DNA from: Cryphonectria parasitica EP155
Lineage: Eukaryota > Ascomycota > Sordariomycetes > Diaporthales > Cryphonectriaceae
NCBI RefSeq assembly: GCF_011745365.1
Contig: NW_024468917.1
Span: 2,046,001 to 2,110,000 of the forward strand
Length of the DNA: 64,000 nt
Direction of reading: 5' to 3'
Shown here one piece after another: positions 1-10,046 of the stretch. Below the pieces are notes generated by a model. It was not told the DNA's origin and did not search any database. It was given only the letters and a program-made list of their open reading frames with translations. Position 1 is the stretch's first letter; each line of letters starts with the position of its first letter. Position numbers and translations under genes: made by a program.

Positions 1-1684
1 GAGGAGGAGAAGTAAGGGCGGTCCGGACGACAACTCGATGTCGATGTCGACGGCAACGGTACCAGCAACCACGACAACATTCCTCCTCACTGAATGAAGA
101 CGGAAAGGGATCTTGCATTCGGAGTAATCGGTTGGGTTCGCGCTGCTCAGTACATATTTCTCTGAAATCCACAATCGCAGGGCTTCTTAGGGAAAGAAAA
201 GATCTCTCGGTGTCTGTCTCGGGGGTTTCGGCATGTTTTGATGGCATTGAAAACGGGATCAATGAGCTGCGAGCAAATTTCATGGGATGGTTTCACCATT
301 TTTCTAAACTGATGCTTGTTCTGGAAACGTGAATGTCTATGGTTTCTCCCACCTTACACTGCATGCTTCATATTCTGTCATCCTCCTTACACTAGGATAA
401 CCATCATATTGACATGCACCAGAAGTTGAAATGGAGAGAAGCCTCTGGTGCTCGTGCCTCAATTCCAAGAAGGCGGACGACCACAGCAAATCCCGTTCCC
501 ACAGCTATCTAGCAATATGTTGGACTGGGCTTGTCATAAGGATGTCAACACACCAAAGCACTAGCACTGGAACAGCTTCAACGTGTCAAAAATCCCTACG
601 TAGGCCTGAGAAAAGACATCTTATTCTTCTGTACAATTGCAGTTTCAAAACTTAATGCTAGCCCAAACATGACCACAATCTTTGAATGTGTATATAAGCA
701 TGAGCCTGTGGGGTTAGGATGCCAATGACAACAAGGCCTGAGCTCACTCGAGCACTACAGGAAAAAGACTGGCACCGTGATCGCAAGGATCACAGAGCCA
801 TTGATTGACACATATCAATGCTCAAGGAGTGGCACGCCTATCTGGCAAAATAAAAGATAACACCAATGATGTAGACAAACGAACGAGTCATTAGGGAGAG
901 GGCAGGGAATGGATGATGGGGGAAGGGGGAAGGGCACTTGATAGCCCTGATCAACCGAGAAAAAAAAATCTTTTTGTCCAGCTTGGGTCAGATTGGCTTC
1001 AAATTGTCTCTTCTTAAGGTGGTGAGGTGCCGCCAGAGACATGTCAGCATGCTCCCGCCGTAAGGCGGAAGAAACAGATGTGCTATCGAAGCGGCTTCAT
1101 CATACCCAATATAGTTGATACAGAAGAGAAAAGAAGAAGAAAGGAGAAGAAATCGAAGAGCGCACAACTCGAAGATATTCTGCCCAGAGAGTGTGGTCCG
1201 TGCATCAGAACCCCCAGCAGCCCTCTATGCAGGGGCTAAGCTAGGAAAGAGAGGGGGTGCGGCCAGGTGTCTCCGGCGCCTGCTGCCCCAGCGGGGCCTC
1301 CTCCGCGAGTCGGTCCCGGCGGCAAAGGGTGGGCGCACTTTGCGGCGTAATGACGATAGACGATTGCATCGACATCCCATGTTGCCTGCACTCCATTCCA
1401 CCCACCGACACCGGCACCGGCACTCAACCGAACCTCCACCGTTGCTTTTGCCCGGGCACTTTTGATATCTTTCTTTAATAGTCCCCCGAGTCGTCTCCCT
1501 CCGCCGACCTCCCACAATGGTCCTGTAAGCTTCCGGTAAGTCGCCGACCCTTTCCCCGTCGCCTCCCAGCCACTCAGGTTGAACCCCCGCGCCTGGGCTG
1601 GACACAAGCAACGTGTGTGGCTGACAATATCGATCGTGGTTGCTGAACTAGGCCTACAAGTGGAAGAGCAGAGTATACATAACT
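1..1684. other. Intergenic: window start and SHMT upstream region
   Basis: No convincing gene is seen. Reading frames here are short, lack fungal intron structure and resemble no family I know. The last 300 bases before the 1685 start are rich in C and CT, as is usual for fungal promoters and leaders, so this part probably holds the promoter and 5' untranslated leader of the serine hydroxymethyltransferase gene. A gene end lying to the left of the window cannot be excluded. Confidence 0.5.
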
Positions 1685-3543
1685 ATGTCTGCATCTCCCC
1701 TGTTTCGAGGCGCCTCGCGCGTCCTGCGGTCCGTCCCAGCACGGTCGTGGAGCCAGAGGGGAAGCCTCGTCTCGGCGACGAGATGTGTTTCCTCGCTGAG
1801 CGTCGAGAGCCAGCAGAAAGTGCGCCAAGAAGCATCTGCTCATGCCGCTCCTATTCATGGTTCTGCCAAAGCTAACCGGACGTCTGCTGTGCAGCTGCTG
1901 GCCACGCATCTCAAGGAGGCCGATCCGGCCATGTACGAGATTATAGAAAATGCAAGTTATACCCCCTTCAACCATCATCGCGACGGCCAGGAGAGGCTGT
2001 GTGTGCGCGAATCGCCCACTGACTGTGCTTGATGCGTACAGGAGAAGAAAAGACAGAAACATTTCATCAACCTCATTCCCTCCGAAAACTTCACATCGCA
2101 GGCGGTACTGGATGCGTTAGGCAGCCCTATGCAGAGTACGACTACCATATAACCCTGTTGGGAGGCGGACAGAGACTTACACGCTATATTGCAGACAAGT
2201 ACTCGGAAGGATACCCTGGAGCAAGATACTATGGCGGCAACGAGTTCATCGACGCGTCAGAGAGGCTCTGCCAGCAGAGAGCGCTGGAGACGTTCGGCCT
2301 GGACGACAAGCAGTGGGGTGTCAATGTGCAATGTTTGTGCCTCCCATCGTCCATGTTACCGCTACATATCATGACTGATTGACATGCCTGCTCAGCCCTA
2401 TCCGGCGCACCGGCCAATCTCTACGTCTACTCTGCTTTCATGAACACACACGACCGTCTGATGGGCCTCGACCTTCCCCACGGCGGCCATCTCTCCCATG
2501 GGTATCAGACACCGACCAAGAAGATCTCCATGATCTCAAAATACTTCGAGACCCTTCCCTACCGCCTCGATGAGTCCACAGGCTATATCAACTACGATCA
2601 GATGGAAGAGCTGGCTTTGCTGTACCGGCCCAAGATCATCGTCGCAGGGACGAGCGCCTACAGCCGGTTCATCGACTATGCTCGGATAAGAGAGATTTGC
2701 GACAAGACGAATGCCTACCTCGTGGCTGATATGGCGCATATCTCGGGCCTGGTCGCCGCAAAGGTCATCCCCAGCCCCTTTTCCTTCGCCGACATCGTCA
2801 CAACCACCACGCACAAGTCGCTCCGCGGTCCCCGTGGCGCCATGATCTTCTTCCGCAAGGGCGTCCGGCGCCAGAACCCCAAGACCAAGGAGGACGAGCT
2901 CTACGACCTTGAGGGGCCCATCAACTCCTCAGTCTTTCCGGGGCACCAGGGCGGTCCGCATAACCACACCATCGCCGCGCTATCCGTCGCTCTGAAGCAG
3001 GCGCAGACACCTGACTTCCGCGCTTATGCCGAACAAGTTCTAGCCAACTCTAGGTCTCTCGCGCGGAGACTGGGCGACTCCAAAGACAAGGGCGGTCTGG
3101 GGTACAAGCTCGTGTCGGGTGGCACGGACAACCACCTGGTACTGGTAGACCTGAAGCCGCAGGAAATCGACGGAGCGCGGGTCGAGCGCGTGATGGAGCT
3201 CGTTGGCGTCGCAGCGAACAAGAACACCGTACCGGGCGACAAGTCTGCTCTGATGCCTGGTGGCCTGCGGATGGGCACGCCCGCGATGACGACGCGTGGT
3301 TTCAGCGAAAATGACTTTGCGAGGGTAGCGGACATTGTGGATCGTGCCGTAGCCATTGCGTCAAGGGTCAGCAAGGCGGCCAAGAAGAATGCTGAGGAAA
3401 AGGGCGTCAAGGGCCCCGGCAGGCTCAAGGTTTTCCAGGAGTACCTAGGCGAGGGCGAGAATGAGCCCGAGATCTTACAGCTGAGGAGCGAGGTTGCGGA
3501 CTGGGTTGGCACGTACCCACTACCCTGGGACTCGAGGTCGTGA
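1685..3543 (+). CDS. Serine hydroxymethyltransferase, mitochondrial type (4 exons, 548 aa)
   Basis: PLP enzyme that interconverts serine plus tetrahydrofolate with glycine plus 5,10-methylene-tetrahydrofolate, feeding one-carbon metabolism. Exons: 1685-1951, 2042-2135, 2195-2332 and 2396-3543. Joined, they give a continuous 548-residue frame with the family motifs: [49 protein letters not shown] and [13 protein letters not shown]. The lysine of the last motif (about residue 307) should form the Schiff base with PLP. The first 60 or so residues are rich in Ser, Arg and Ala and poor in acids, which looks like a mitochondrial presequence, so I favour the mitochondrial isoform over the cytosolic one. 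Introns 2 and 3 are GT-AG. Intron 1 (1952-2041) has a GC donor (GCAAGT) and is the only splice choice found that keeps frame. Start 1685 is the ATG that opens the targeting sequence. Confidence 0.95.
1952..2041 (+). other. GC-AG intron in the SHMT gene
   Basis: The exon ends in GAAAAT and the intron begins GCAAGT and ends TACAG. The neighbouring GTTATA site would shift the frame and destroy the conserved [15 protein letters not shown] segment. GC-AG introns are a known minor class and usually have an otherwise perfect donor, as here. Confidence 0.75.
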
Positions 3544-4432
3544 GAAGCGATCGAGGGGTCAGTGGTGAAGTAAGACATAAACAAGATAGCCTGAAGGCGC
3601 GGGTACGCGGTAGGAAATGGATGGAGACGAGTTCAACCTGTTTGTGTAAAGCAAGTGTACTGCCGAGAGGAGATCGGGAACTACATGTGGTGTTCCCAGT
3701 GTTCTTGATTCAACACGATCATATTGTATACACTCTGGCGGGCTTTCTGTGCGTGATTAGCAGGCAGCCGAGCATCTATAACTCAACTCTCTTGCCCACT
3801 GAGTGATTCCTGCTGGCTCTTTGATGTGGTCTGGTCATGCCTATGAATGTGTAGAGATGGTCACCATATTCTTCGTGGTATATTGAACAGGTCTTGGAAG
3901 TCTACACAGCTACCATCTTTAGGATCCATCCACCCATCGATCATCAAGTCCTGTCCAGAATGGGGCTATTGTATGCACATTGTCTTGGACCAAAGTTCTT
4001 CAATGGAGAAATGAGTATCAGTGTCAGCTTGATCTCCAGGTCCAGCCACTTGACGCTTGTTCTCGACCTTGTTCTGGATCAACCCTATTGTCCAACAGAC
4101 CAACAATAGCATCCTCGAAGGAATATAGTGATCAACTGTGGCAGAACCTCCTTCATCTACTAAGACTATTACCACTGCCTCCTCTCGCTCCGTTTCTTGA
4201 CTGACTTGATCTTCGTGTGCCCTGACAAATTTCCTGAACGAATCCTCGATTGCCATTCTGAAGTTGAGACTCCCCCGTCTTGTCTCCTCACCTCGTGTCT
4301 GTTTTAACGCAGCCCCCGAAGTACTTTGAGTGTTCTCTCCTTCGCACCTCGCTCAACAACATCAACGACCACAACCACAACCACGACCACGACCGATCCC
4401 CTCTGAGGTGACCACGGGCCGTCAAGGCGAAG
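3544..4432. other. Intergenic, tandem genes SHMT to 4433
   Basis: About 890 bases with the SHMT 3' region and the upstream region of the next gene. The final 120 bases are C/A-rich (repeated CAAC and CGACCA units near 4360-4400), typical of a fungal 5' leader. I see no coding pattern on either strand. Confidence 0.5.
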
Positions 4433-6090
4433 ATGTCTGACATTACGAAGGAGAATGTCTCTGTTGAGACTGACGACAAGGTCAACGCAATCCGCGAAGA
4501 TGACGAGATGCAAAACACCATAAATGAAAAAATCGACATCACCACACAAGGCAGCAGCGAAGAGACCAGGACCGACCTCGTAACCGCGGATGCTGGAAAT
4601 GCGAACAGTGTTGGCCATCCGACCATCACGATCAAGTATCAGGGTCTCGAGTGGCACCTGGATCGACACAACTTCATGCGAAACAGCGAACTTGCAGTTA
4701 CCACATTTGGTCGCGATACCAAGGTGAGAAGATAGTGACCACACACTCTCAAGTCTCTTCCAATTCATCCCAGGAAGGCCTTGCTGATGAGGCATCCGAT
4801 AATCATAGTGCTATCCTCACAATGAAATTATGAAAGTACCTGACAACGCAAAAGGCGTCTCAGCCCAGGCCCTTGACCTCATGACGAATTACTTCAATGA
4901 CGGAGCAGGTGAGCTTCCTTCAAGTCTGCTCCTGGGAAATGACCCGTCCCAACGTGCTCCAGGAAAGAAAAGAAGAAGAAAAATCCTGTTGACACAGCTC
5001 TCACATCATTCCAGAAGCTCCAGCCCAGTGGCTCACCTGCCATGGAGGCACCGAGCACAAGGGTCCCACCTGGATGTCCAAGATCCAAAAGAACCCCAAC
5101 GCACTGCAAGACATGCCGGAGCACTTCACGACCGCCGCGTACTTCCAGAGCCGCAGCCTTGTGGTCCTGCTTCAGCTCGCCGCCTCCCGCAGCTTCATCG
5201 CCCTGATCTGCAGCAAGGGCCGCCAGCAGAGCCTGCCCAGCTATGCCTTGTACACCAAGGCCATCTGCGAGGCTCTGGGGGCCGCCTTTGACCCATCCCG
5301 GTGCCCGTACAAGGTGGAAGGCGCCCGGGAGGTGGCGCAGGTTGATGGTGAGGCCGAGAAGGACGAAGTTGGGTGTGAACACCAGCAGCCCGACACACTT
5401 TGCGCCGATGAGGTTCCTGCTCCACCACCCGTGACTGTCGATACATCCACCGTTACGGCCACTCCCACCACCAACGACGAGAATGGGGCTCCTCCTCCTC
5501 CTCCTCCTCCTCCTCCTCCTCCTCCTCCTCCTCCTCCTCCTCCTCCTCCTCCTCCTCCTCCTCCTCCTCCTCCTCCTCCTCCTCCTCCACCACCACCACC
5601 ACCACCTTTCTGGGCCATACCCCTCCACCCAGCCCTCGAGCCCCTGCACGAGGTATACCTCAAAGCCATCTACACAAACCGCTTCGACCTCCTCAACAAC
5701 CACGACGTCCTCCTCAGCCTCTCCGCCCACGCCCACCTCTCCGCCTCCTTCCTGCGCCACCTCGCCGACCACGGCGGTGTCGGCATCGAATACATGCACC
5801 GCGACGGGACCCGGTCCAGCTTCGACGTCTACGACCCCGCGGTCCTCCCCCTGCCGCGCCCGACCCAAGAACAGGCCCTGTCGCCGAGTTTCTTTTACCA
5901 GTTCCGCATGCAGCTGCTCAACGACGCGGGCTGGCTGCGCTGGGTGGCCGAGCATGAGCACCTGATGGCCTTGTTCTGGGCGGAGATGGCGTACAAGGGA
6001 CAGCTGAGCTATGGAGGCGGGCTGGGCTGCGCTTTTCTGCGGTGGGACCGGCTGGAGGGGGAGAGCAAGTGGCGGACCTCGCCTTACTAA
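4433..6090 (+). CDS. Unrecognised protein with a 39-proline tract (3 exons, 488 aa)
   Basis: Proposed exons: 4433-4723, 4809-4908 and 5015-6090, giving 488 residues. Intron 1 must end at the CATAG at 4808 and not at the nearer CAG (4773), because only the former avoids an early stop. Intron 2 is a clean GTGAGC...CCAG. The N-terminus (residues 1-60) is acidic and polar. A segment of the form TITIKYQGLEWHLDRHNF followed by a predicted helix loosely recalls fungal BTB/POZ proteins, but I cannot confirm it. Residues 290-328 are 39 consecutive prolines, coded by about 32 CCT then CCA codons. The C-terminal 160 residues are rich in aromatic, His and Leu residues and look folded, without a signal peptide or membrane segment. 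Function unknown. The gene model is firm for exon 3 and less so for the exon 1-2 junction. Confidence 0.7.
5491..5607 (+). repeat. (CCT)32(CCA)6 trinucleotide repeat inside a coding exon
   Basis: From 5491 the triplet CCT is repeated about 32 times without interruption, then CCA six times and one CCT, all in frame as proline. The purity suggests recent expansion by slippage, and the length is likely to vary between strains. Confidence 0.95.
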
Positions 6091-6557
6091 CTTGGGCTGG
6101 CTCGGTGGTTGTTGGTTGACTTTGAGTAGTGGGTGGCGGTTTGATGGTTACCGGTTTGGTTTCCTCATTTCCTTGTTCGTTATTTTCTTTTTCTCTTTTC
6201 TTCCAAGGGCCAGTGGTGTCTCAGGAGAGGATGGTCACTGTGACGGGAGAAAGGTCGCCGGTCTTTTCCTTCGCGGGTAAAGAAGAGGAAAAAAGAAGAA
6301 AGAATAAGAATCTGATTCCCTACCATCGCTATGCTAGTATGTCCTGTGCTATGTGTGCCCCTACGACCATTGAATGCTCACCTCGATAAGCTGTCTATCG
6401 TGGGTTCACCGATGGTGATACTGCCCTCTGTTAGATTGTGGATTTTCTCCCTTCCCGAATATCTGTCAGCGTGAAGTTTCATAACGTAAAATCTCGTCGC
6501 TCCCATCGTTTAACCAACTTCCTCCAACCTTCTCAAGATCTGACAACTTCCTATTAC
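6091..6557. other. Convergent intergenic region
   Basis: It lies between two genes pointing at each other (polyproline gene and the AlkB fusion), so it should hold both 3' untranslated regions and terminators. T-rich and A-rich runs occur near 6180-6310. No coding signal is seen. Confidence 0.5.
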
Positions 6558-9500
6558 TCAGGTATAGCTCAGGGCTTGCGTCTTTTTCTCGGCATCAGTC
6601 GCGCCATCTTCCTGGGTCGGGGGCCCATTGTCCCTGTGCTCAGGCGTTGGGATGACCTTCTCCCCAAAGACCTGCATCACACTCTTCCTAGCTGCGAAGT
6701 CGACATAGTAATTCTCGAGCGCCGTCCATTTCAGGTGACCAAACACAGAACGGCCCGGAGTGACCTGGAAGCCCAGGTCCACACTCCACGCTATAGCCAT
6801 GTCATGCAGCACAGGCCAGAGCGCATAATCAGCAATGCTCGGCTCTGCACCACCGGCGATGCCCACAAATGCATCTCGGCCAGGACTGCCAGCCAGCGGC
6901 GTTGCCCACCTGTTAAACGAAGAAAGTTCTGCCTTGACCAGGCTGGCGATTGCCTCTCTAAGTTGGGCTTTCTCGCTGCACTTCTCGGCGTGCCAAAGCT
7001 GCTTCCATCGCTGCTCTAGGGCAAGGGCAGCATAGAACCGGCTGTATATGTCTGCAATCTCACCATCGCTGCGTCTCTTCCTCGGGTGCTTCATGTCGAG
7101 GTAAAGGAGGATAGCAGCGTCGCCTACCGCCGGAGTGCGATCCGCATCATCTACCAAGAACTTGACAGGTACCAACTCGCCGGCCTCGGCGCCACGTACC
7201 AACGGCAGTCCGCTATGGCTGCCAGTCTTCTGCTTGGTATCGAAGCCAATATCACCTCTTGCATACTTCACGCCGCACTCAGCCAGCATAATTCGGACGC
7301 GGCCATCAACAATCGTGTCGCCGCACCCGAAGTAACGTGGCGCAGACTTCATATGCAGCACGTCGTACCCGCGCCCATAGTTTGCTTCCCAGTCGAAAGA
7401 AGGACTGTGATTCTCTTTTCCAAAAGCCTTGAGCATTGGGATGGCCTGCGGCGTCTGCCCATTGACAACTGGCCTGGCTGTCTCGGGAACTTTAGAGGTC
7501 GCACCCTGACCCCAGATAAGTGGCTCTTTGAGGGCGGCGCCGCCTGGGGAAAGGCGTGTCAGAAACGTTCCGATGAAGCGGAAAGTGAGGCTGATGCGGA
7601 TCCCATTCCAGGCGAGCTCGGACTGGGACTTTTCAGTTTGGGGTCGCTTGTCGGCACGGATACCGTGGAGCCATTTTTCGTTGGTCATGAGGCCCATCTT
7701 GATAAGAGAGTTATGTGGCATAGGGCAGCGTATAGTTTGACGTTGTGAATAGGGCGGAGTAGGCTTGAATGACGAGGTCGTTTCATCCGTGTCTTCTTTG
7801 GAGAGCGTCTTGACATTATCATCGTCTTCGTCCAGACCTAGTGTCCCATTCTTTTGCCGAAAGACGTCCTTTCTCTCGCCTCGTTTCTGCCGGAAGATCA
7901 TTATCCTCTCGGCACCGAGACTGACATTTGCGATGTAAGAACCCCTGACAATATCAAGTGTCTTGTCGCTGTGCTCGCTTATGTAGTCGTTGCCATTCCG
8001 ATAGCACTGAATCAGAACGTGGTTGATTGGATGGCCCAGTGTCCGAGCGACATGCAATCTGATCTGTTCCACCGCGGGTGTGAACGGCGCTAGAGGTGGT
8101 GATTCGTCGCTGGGATGTCTGTAAACCGGCTCCGTACCGTCCTCATCAACTTGACCCTGGACCGCGACGAAGCGGGGCACCTCGCCGCCTTGGTGCAGCA
8201 TTTTCTTAAAGTGCACCTCATAACACAATCGCTCGAAAAGGCCCTCGATGAGGCATGGCGGGAGAAAGTCCAGAGTCAGAGTCGTATCTCCCTCACAGAG
8301 CGCCTCTGGCATGTTCGATTTCGTAGTGCTAGAGCTGCTTACTGCCTCAGTACCCGCTGCGCCTTCCGGCCCTTTGGTAACAATCTTGTCTGCTGAGGAT
8401 CCGACTTGCTGAGTGGCGAGCTTTGTGTTGATCAATGAGGATGCAGACGGAAAATCTGTCTTTGATCGATGGACCCGAGCTTCTTCCAGGACATCGTCTG
8501 GTGTTGGCATCATCAATAAGGTTTCTGAGATAAGGATTTCCATTTTTGGAGGCGCGTGAGGCCTTGCGTTATCGGCCTCGTGTTCTGTGGATGCGGTTTC
8601 GTTGGTCCCTGTCGATGAGACGTGGGATCTATTTCCTTGTGCAGCTACTTCTCTCGCCGTGGTTCCGCCGCTCTTTTTATCGCCAAGACGTTCTGGTGCT
8701 TCGCCAGCCTTGGTGGGTTCTTTTGTCTGCTCTGGCACGACAAATTCTCGGCCAAGGTCATGATCAGCCCTTTTCTGTTCCTGCGCATCTGCGCCCCCAG
8801 CCTTGGCGTCCTGGGCTGTCACCACGGGTTGAAGCGGCGGCTCATCCTTGGGCTGGGATGAGTCATCTTCGGGCTCCAGTGTGATGACCTCGACGGCAGG
8901 TGTGTCATTGACAGGCTGAGAGATTTTGGCAGGCTCTGGAGATTCGGAGCTTAGCTTCAGTTTGTCTAGTGAGGAGAGAAGGTCTTGTGGTGATGGTGAT
9001 GATGATGATGGTGGTGATGGTGATGGTGGTGATGGTGATGGTGGTGATGGTGATGGTGGCGGCGATGGAACAGCAACCCCTCCTCCAACCCCAGCAGCTC
9101 CTCCTCTTGCCTCTCTGGTCTCCTGCTGATCCTCTGGGTTGCGGGCAGGGTCAGTTGGAGGAGATGCAGGTTTTGGACGTACGGGCATTGCCTTGTTTCT
9201 GCTTCCTGCCATGGCCGCCGCGATGAGCTCCGCTGGTACCTGCGGCGGCCCACGTGGAGGACTGCGCTCCCTGGGCTCCCTAGATGATGAAGGGGCTCCC
9301 GGTAGGAGCGTAGATCTGACGTCGGCCGCTGTGGTGAATTCACATCCGGTCTGCTCCATCAACTTCCTAGCCGTGTTCATATGGCGCATCTCGCTCCGGT
9401 AGCCACAGCAGTCCTCCACGATGGTGATGCTGAAGCCGTGCGAGCTGGCGGCGAGAGCGGTCGCATACACGCTGACATTGGACATGGAGCCGCAGATGTA

Positions 9501-10046
9501 CAGTTCTGTAGCAAACTTCCTCCGCAGCAGATCAAGCAGCTGCCCAGATTGGAAAGCAGAATAGTAGCTCTTGGTCATGGCGTAGTCGCCTGGTCCCTTG
9601 GCCGCGGCGATGGGAGGTAGCAGCTCTGCACCTCGGGTGCCCTTGCGTACGCACTGGGGCTTGGTCTTCCCAGCCTGGCCTCCCACAACGCTCAGGAAGG
9701 CCTCCGGGTCGTTCTCGACAGGCGAGGCTGCGGATGGCGATTTGCGTATGCGAGCGGCAGCGGCCCCGGGCCTCATGGGCAGTTGCGGCGTGTCCGCGAC
9801 CATGATCTGCTGGTCACCTGCTGAACGGTTGGCCTCGAACTGGCTGCGTACCCAAATAACCTCACCATAGCCAGAGTCACGGATGGCCTCGGCCAGGTCG
9901 ATGACCCTGTCGACCATGCCCTCGGGCTGCTTTACAGGAAGTGCACCATCCTCGGAGAGAAAGTCGTTCTGGAAGTCTATGGCCAGCAGAGCTTTTCGAG
10001 TCGGGACATCCGGAAAGTCGGCCGGGTCGATAGGGAGAAGAGACAT
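6558..10046 (-). CDS. Isochorismatase-like / AlkB-type dioxygenase / GST-like fusion protein (1162 aa)
   Basis: A single uninterrupted frame. The first ATG is at 10046; the frame stays open upstream but without an ATG. Residues 15-240 are an isochorismatase-like hydrolase with the AIDFQNDF strand (Asp24) and Lys159, but Ser192 sits where cysteine hydrolases carry the nucleophile (SNVSVYAT). Residues 250-580 are low-complexity, including Pro-Ser repeats at about 327-353. Residues 585-830 are an AlkB-like 2-oxoglutarate/Fe(II) dioxygenase: NGNDYISEHSD gives the HxD pair (His692, Asp694), WLHGI gives the distal His794, and RISLTFR gives the 2-oxoglutarate arginines. Residues 870-1125 resemble a glutathione-S-transferase fold (RVRIMLAECGV, then a VPVKFLVDD strand and an all-helical tail). 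The dioxygenase is closest in style to ALKBH2/3, so repair or demethylation of alkylated nucleic acid is the likely activity (inference). It is probably soluble: no signal peptide or membrane span is seen. Confidence 0.9.
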   Translation of the reverse strand: MSLLPIDPADFPDVPTRKALLAIDFQNDFLSEDGALPVKQPEGMVDRVIDLAEAIRDSGYGEVIWVRSQFEANRSAGDQQIMVADTPQLPMRPGAAAARIRKSPSAASPVENDPEAFLSVVGGQAGKTKPQCVRKGTRGAELLPPIAAAKGPGDYAMTKSYYSAFQSGQLLDLLRRKFATELYICGSMSNVSVYATALAASSHGFSITIVEDCCGYRSEMRHMNTARKLMEQTGCEFTTAADVRSTLLPGAPSSSREPRERSPPRGPPQVPAELIAAAMAGSRNKAMPVRPKPASPPTDPARNPEDQQETREARGGAAGVGGGVAVPSPPPSPSPPSPSPPSPSPPSSSSPSPQDLLSSLDKLKLSSESPEPAKISQPVNDTPAVEVITLEPEDDSSQPKDEPPLQPVVTAQDAKAGGADAQEQKRADHDLGREFVVPEQTKEPTKAGEAPERLGDKKSGGTTAREVAAQGNRSHVSSTGTNETASTEHEADNARPHAPPKMEILISETLLMMPTPDDVLEEARVHRSKTDFPSASSLINTKLATQQVGSSADKIVTKGPEGAAGTEAVSSSSTTKSNMPEALCEGDTTLTLDFLPPCLIEGLFERLCYEVHFKKMLHQGGEVPRFVAVQGQVDEDGTEPVYRHPSDESPPLAPFTPAVEQIRLHVARTLGHPINHVLIQCYRNGNDYISEHSDKTLDIVRGSYIANVSLGAERIMIFRQKRGERKDVFRQKNGTLGLDEDDDNVKTLSKEDTDETTSSFKPTPPYSQRQTIRCPMPHNSLIKMGLMTNEKWLHGIRADKRPQTEKSQSELAWNGIRISLTFRFIGTFLTRLSPGGAALKEPLIWGQGATSKVPETARPVVNGQTPQAIPMLKAFGKENHSPSFDWEANYGRGYDVLHMKSAPRYFGCGDTIVDGRVRIMLAECGVKYARGDIGFDTKQKTGSHSGLPLVRGAEAGELVPVKFLVDDADRTPAVGDAAILLYLDMKHPRKRRSDGEIADIYSRFYAALALEQRWKQLWHAEKCSEKAQLREAIASLVKAELSSFNRWATPLAGSPGRDAFVGIAGGAEPSIADYALWPVLHDMAIAWSVDLGFQVTPGRSVFGHLKWTALENYYVDFAARKSVMQVFGEKVIPTPEHRDNGPPTQEDGATDAEKKTQALSYT
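8988..9064 (-). repeat. 15-bp coding minisatellite (Pro/Ser repeat)
   Basis: On the plus strand the unit GGTGATGGTGATGGT recurs about four to five times, reading on the minus strand as SPSPP-type repeats in the linker of the AlkB fusion. Flanking GAT/TGA triplets extend the low-complexity block. Confidence 0.85.

Noticed and set aside
4894..5961. Minus-strand 355-codon frame with a long arginine run opposite the polyproline gene
   Set aside because: It is the antisense of the CCT repeat exon. The plus strand has splice signals and a balanced composition, while this frame has none.
7086..7748. Plus-strand 220-codon frame across the AlkB fusion
   Set aside because: It lies opposite conserved dioxygenase codons and has no recognisable features.
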